The position numbers were made by a program, and so were the translations under genes. A stretch of 9,340 bases of DNA, taken from NCBI GenBank assembly GCA_002796045.1, contig PCVM01000104.1:1-9340 (forward strand), in the 5' to 3' direction. This stretch comes from Candidatus Roizmanbacteria bacterium CG11_big_fil_rev_8_21_14_0_20_36_8 (GTDB lineage Bacteria; Patescibacteriota; Microgenomatia; UBA1406; GWC2-37-13). Below, piece after piece: positions 6,731 through 9,340 of the stretch (its first letter is position 1; the number at the start of each line of letters is the position of its first letter). The notes under the pieces are model-generated. The model saw nothing but the letters and a program-made list of their open reading frames with translations, made no database searches and was not told the origin of the DNA.

Positions 6731-8032
6731 ATGACATTATTCATATGTTCAAATTGCGGAGAAGGTAGCTCTTCATGGATGGGTAGATGTCCAAGCTGTC
6801 AGGAATGGGACACTTTCAAACAAGCTAGAGGAATTGGTGAAGAAGACAAAGGAAGAAAGTCTAAATCAGTTCAAACAATGAAAAAAACTTTATTGAATGA
6901 AATTTCCTCTTTAGACACTTCAAGAATCCTGACAGGAATTCATGAAATTGATCGGGTCCTTGGCGGAGGAATTGTAAAAGGTGCCGTAATTCTTCTTACT
7001 GGTGAGCCAGGTATTGGTAAATCAACTCTAATCCTCCAAAGCTTAAGCAAATTAAATACACTATACGTCTCTGGAGAGGAGTCGGCAGAACAAATCAAAG
7101 ATCGTGTAGAGAGATTAAAACTAAATTTAAATTCATTTCTTTTTTCAGACACACTTCAAGTCGAAGGAATTGTTGAGGGAGTACCAAACATGGATAAAGC
7201 TCCCGATATTATTGTTATCGATTCAATTCAAACTCTTTACTCCAAAGAAATTGACAGCCCTCCTGGAAATATTTCACAACTGCGTGAAACTACCTCGCAT
7301 TTAATAAGACTTGCAAAAACTAATAAAATTCCGATAATTATCGTGGGACATGTGACAAAAGATGGAAATATTGCAGGTCCGAAATCTCTTGAACATATGG
7401 TTGATGCGGTAATATCTTTTGAGGGAGAGAAGATTTCAAATTTTAGGATATTAAGGGCTCAAAAAAATCGCTTTGGATCAACAGATGAGATTGGAATATT
7501 TGAAATGAAATCCACAGGACTTAAAGAAGTCGATAATCCACTCGCATTTATTGACGCCAATCAATCTCCAAACTCAACTGGAAAAGCATATGTTGGAGTA
7601 TTAGAAGGTAAGAGACCATTATTTTACGAGATACAAGTTCTCGCAGTAAAATCATTTCTTTCAATTCCAAGACGAGTGGTTAAGGGTGTCGATTTCAATA
7701 AGGTTCAGCTTCTTATGGCTGTTATTGAAAAAAATCTAAATCTTCCTCTTAGTAATTTTGACATATATGTAAACATCGTCGGAGGGGTAGATGTCAAATC
7801 TCCTTCTACTGATCTAGGAGTGATCTCTGCAATAATTTCATCCGTTAAAAATATTACTCTTCCTGAGCGTGCCATGTTCACAGGAGAAGTTGGACTTTTA
7901 GGAGAGGTAAGAGCAATCCATGGTCAAGAAAAAATTATTAGCGAAGCAAAAAGACTTAATTTCAATAATATATTTAGTTCGAATCAATTAAAAAATGTGT
8001 TTGAGCTATATTCAACACTAAAAAAACAATGA
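6731..8032 (+). CDS. radA: DNA repair protein RadA (Sms)
   Basis: RadA is a RecA-like hexameric ATPase that drives branch migration and helps process recombination intermediates. The 433 residues show an N-terminal C4 zinc finger, CSNCG (6-10) and CPSC (20-23); Walker A GEPGIGKST (91-99); the family segment YVSGEESAEQIKDR (112-125); Walker B IIVIDSIQ (160-167); and the RadA-specific KNRFGST (245-251). The C-terminal half is the Lon-protease-like domain, with NIVGGVDVKSPSTDLGVISA (348-367) and FTGEVGLLGEVRAI (383-396). Length and motifs are normal for the family. The ATG at 6731 is chosen because it places the zinc finger at the N-terminus; the upstream TTG at 6713 overlaps the promoter. It is the only plus-strand gene, divergent from nusA and convergent with the rodZ-like gene, and ends in TGA. 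Confidence 0.97.
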   Translation: MTLFICSNCGEGSSSWMGRCPSCQEWDTFKQARGIGEEDKGRKSKSVQTMKKTLLNEISSLDTSRILTGIHEIDRVLGGGIVKGAVILLTGEPGIGKSTLILQSLSKLNTLYVSGEESAEQIKDRVERLKLNLNSFLFSDTLQVEGIVEGVPNMDKAPDIIVIDSIQTLYSKEIDSPPGNISQLRETTSHLIRLAKTNKIPIIIVGHVTKDGNIAGPKSLEHMVDAVISFEGEKISNFRILRAQKNRFGSTDEIGIFEMKSTGLKEVDNPLAFIDANQSPNSTGKAYVGVLEGKRPLFYEIQVLAVKSFLSIPRRVVKGVDFNKVQLLMAVIEKNLNLPLSNFDIYVNIVGGVDVKSPSTDLGVISAIISSVKNITLPERAMFTGEVGLLGEVRAIHGQEKIISEAKRLNFNNIFSSNQLKNVFELYSTLKKQ

Positions 8033-8051
8033 GGAGTTATTTTGAGTTGTG
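8033..8051. other. 19-base convergent junction without a visible terminator
   Basis: The radA stop and the rodZ-like stop face each other across 19 bases. The only dyad is a 5-base AATGA/TCATT pair overlapping both stop codons with a long loop, and no T-run follows on either strand. The two transcripts probably overlap, or stop within the opposite gene. Confidence 0.5.
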
Positions 8052-8681
8052 TCATTCAAGGATAAAGCTTTCATTTACTTCTGTATGTTTTCCGTTTGCG
8101 CCTTCAACATCAATTGTAATTTTATTTGTACCCTTTATTAAAGGAAATTCATAACGAAAAATTCCTGACTGATCTGGAAATACCTCCTTCTCAAATATAG
8201 TTATTGTTGCTTCTTTTTCAGTTTGACCAATAATTGTTATCCTGTCAACATTACGGAAAATTCGTTTTGAAGGACTTGTAATAAGGACTTCAGGAGGAGA
8301 AATAAATATATATACTTGATAAGAAAAATAAATCAAAAAAACGAAAAAAATTGATGAAAAAATAATAATTAATATTTTTTTAGTTTCAGGCAAAAACTGA
8401 AGTCTGGGTAAACGTTTTCGAAAAGTAATTCTTTCAGTTTTAACATAATCTCTTCGAAAATAAGCAATAGCTTTTTCGGGATCAATATTTAAAAATGATG
8501 CATAACTGCGAATTGCACCAGTAATATAAACTCTGGAGCTAAAAACTCCCCAGTCGTTTTCCTCTATTGCTTGTAGGTATCTTCCTCTCAACCTTGTTCC
8601 CTTCTGTGCTTGGGGCAGAGAGATGTTCTTTTTTATTCTTTCGCGGTGCAATAGTTCTCCGACACTCAACATTGTATTCAT
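8052..8681 (-). CDS. RodZ-like helix-turn-helix membrane protein with Ig-like extracellular domain
   Basis: RodZ links the MreB cytoskeleton to the cell-wall elongation machinery. Residues 6-75 match the RodZ-type cytoplasmic helix-turn-helix (HTH_25): GELLHRERIKKNISLPQAQ, then RGRYLQAIEENDW, VYITGAIRSYASFLNIDP. A basic stretch (81-93) precedes a transmembrane helix at about 103-127. The outer domain (129-209, from PPEVLITSPSKR through GIFRYEFPLIKGTNKITIDV) has the pattern of a small Ig-like domain resembling the Glucodextran_B family, rather than the DUF4115 domain of E. coli RodZ. Total length is 209 residues. It starts 10 bases after the efp stop, so it is probably co-transcribed. The ATG at 8681 or that at 8672 (Met4) could be the start; AGGAAGGG in the efp 3' end is too far upstream to be a convincing ribosome-binding site. 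No mreB is visible, so the RodZ role is inferred; an envelope regulator is possible. Confidence 0.85.
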   Translation of the reverse strand: MNTMLSVGELLHRERIKKNISLPQAQKGTRLRGRYLQAIEENDWGVFSSRVYITGAIRSYASFLNIDPEKAIAYFRRDYVKTERITFRKRLPRLQFLPETKKILIIIFSSIFFVFLIYFSYQVYIFISPPEVLITSPSKRIFRNVDRITIIGQTEKEATITIFEKEVFPDQSGIFRYEFPLIKGTNKITIDVEGANGKHTEVNESFILE

Positions 8682-8691
8682 ATCGCTGTAA

Positions 8692-9252
8692 TCACACCCT
8701 TCCTGAATACTGCGCAGTTTCAGGATTAACGGAAATTATATCGCCAGTTTTAATAAAAAGTGGAACCATGACTGTTGCTCCCGTTTCTGTAATTGCCTCT
8801 TTACGAGCGTTGCTAACTGTATCACCCTTGGCTGCATCTTCAGTTTGAATAATTTTCAAATTCACACTTGCTGGCGACCTGACATTAAGCGGTGTTTCGT
8901 CGTGAAGATATACGAATACCGACATACCTTCAACAAAAAAATTAACCACTGATCCAATAATGCTTAAAGGAAGCTCGAATTGTGAAAATGTTTGGTTATC
9001 CATGAATACGGCCACCTCATTATTTTTATATAAAAACTGCATCTCATTGCTTGTCACATCTAAATTTTCAATGGTTTCATTTGATTTGAATGAATAGTCG
9101 ATCGTTTTTCCTGATTTAACATTTTTTAATTTTGATCTCATGAGAGCTGAGCCTTTTCCTGGTGAATAAAACTCAGTTTTTTGAACCTGCCAAATATCGT
9201 TTTGATAAATGATAAATTCACCTTTTTTTAGATTTCCAGCTTGTACTGACAT
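8692..9252 (-). CDS. efp: Translation elongation factor P
   Basis: EF-P binds between the P and E sites and relieves ribosome stalling at consecutive prolines. The 186 residues are the usual length. Domain I (1-64) carries the tip loop SPGKGSALMRSKLKN (30-44), with Lys33 in the position that is post-translationally modified in many bacteria. The central OB domain covers about 66-126. The C-terminal OB domain has the family signature GDTVSNARKEAITETGATV (143-161) followed by VPLFIKTGDIISV and ends TAQYSGRV. No EpmA/EpmB or YmfI-type modification gene is in the window, so the state of Lys33 is unknown. The ATG has no Shine-Dalgarno, and a TATAAT box lies six bases upstream. The gene ends in TGA 10 bases before the rodZ-like gene, forming a two-gene unit. 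Confidence 0.98.
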   Translation of the reverse strand: MSVQAGNLKKGEFIIYQNDIWQVQKTEFYSPGKGSALMRSKLKNVKSGKTIDYSFKSNETIENLDVTSNEMQFLYKNNEVAVFMDNQTFSQFELPLSIIGSVVNFFVEGMSVFVYLHDETPLNVRSPASVNLKIIQTEDAAKGDTVSNARKEAITETGATVMVPLFIKTGDIISVNPETAQYSGRV

Positions 9253-9258
9253 ATTTAT

Positions 9259-9264
9259 ATTATA
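9259..9264 (-). promoter_or_regulatory. -10 box six bases before the efp start
   Basis: A perfect TATAAT (9264..9259, minus strand) is followed by ATAAAT and the efp ATG, which implies a leaderless transcript. No convincing -35 hexamer lies 16-18 bases upstream (AATAAA at the 17-base position), although the region is A/T-rich. The upstream gene stops at 9278, so the box lies in the 25-base gap. Confidence 0.45.
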
Positions 9265-9277
9265 AATTAATATTGAC

Positions 9278-9340
9278 TTATTTTATTGTAATAAGTTGTA
9301 AATCCTCAATTGAAAGAACGTTTGTAAATATCATTCCCAG
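9278..9340 (-). CDS. 3' end of an upstream gene, possibly an M24 (Xaa-Pro) peptidase
   Basis: Only the last 20 codons and a TAA stop (9280..9278) are in the window, reading LGMIFTNVLSIEDLQLITIK. The pattern G-M-(I/V)-F-T followed by (S/R)IED-x-x-L-(I/V)-T resembles the C-terminal end of M24 aminopeptidase P / prolidase proteins, whose last metal-ligand Glu lies in the IED motif. An M24 peptidase directly upstream of efp is also a known arrangement, for example yqhT-efp in Bacillus subtilis. The FT-to-IED distance is shorter than in typical members, and 20 residues cannot settle the assignment. The other two frames close within 11 codons, which supports this frame as the coding one. Confidence 0.45.
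   Translation of the reverse strand: MGMIFTNVLSIEDLQLITIK

Noticed and set aside
8034..8048. GAGTT-ATTTT-GAGTT direct repeat between radA and the rodZ-like gene
   Set aside because: Two 5-base copies are too short to mean anything and no third copy follows.
8330..8400. Dense A/T homopolymer runs that might be an origin or terminator
   Set aside because: The runs encode the Phe/Ile/Lys-rich transmembrane segment of the RodZ-like protein, which explains them.
8567..8848. A plus-strand open frame spanning the efp/rodZ-like junction
   Set aside because: It is antisense to two recognised genes and its product resembles no family.

Overview
This window reads as a gene-dense, AT-rich stretch (roughly 35-37% GC by eye) of a bacterial chromosome, most likely a Candidate Phyla Radiation / Patescibacteria genome, and within that probably the Microgenomates (OP11) side. 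The reasons are the compact core proteins (IF-2 without its N-terminal extension, a 344-residue NusA, a 325-residue RmuC), the very short intergenic gaps, the almost complete absence of Shine-Dalgarno sequences, and small membrane proteins of LytR_C and RodZ type with lineage-typical architectures. TGA is used as a stop at the ends of radA, the rodZ-like gene and efp, so the genetic code is standard and not the Gracilibacteria/Absconditabacteria variant. The lineage call is an inference; no rRNA is present.

Layout. A minus-strand block runs leftward from about 6643 to the left edge: nusA, infB, a degenerate DHH-family gene, rmuC, recJ and the 5' part of a membrane-anchored LytR_C gene that leaves the window at position 1. 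The gaps are 74, 18, 16, 7 and 55 bases. radA is transcribed divergently from nusA on the plus strand (6731-8032), and the 87-base region between the two start codons holds a promoter candidate for each. radA converges on the rodZ-like gene with only 19 bases between stop codons. The rodZ-like gene is the distal partner of efp (minus strand, 10-base gap). At the right edge is the last 20 codons of another minus-strand gene, possibly an M24 metallopeptidase. No stretch of more than 300 bases lacks a gene, and I saw no tRNA, rRNA, CRISPR array or mobile element.

Functionally this is a housekeeping region. nusA and infB are the remnant of the classical nusA-infB operon; ylxR, rbfA and truB are not next to it, but a DHH-family gene stands where several bacteria carry nrnA. 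EF-P adds a third translation gene. recJ, rmuC and radA form a recombination and repair group interleaved with it. The RodZ-like and LytR_C proteins are single-pass membrane proteins likely linked to cell shape or envelope.

The two most interesting signals are (1) the DHH-family protein, which has lost most metal ligands and its whole DHHA1 domain and gained a Pro/Gln/Asn-rich tail, and (2) a repeated promoter arrangement in which a TATAAT-like box ends only 6-9 bases before the start codon, implying leaderless or near-leaderless mRNAs (rmuC, efp, nusA, radA, perhaps recJ). A promoter with a 21-base palindrome just downstream of its -10 box lies before the LytR_C gene. I do not see a clear new multi-gene system here.
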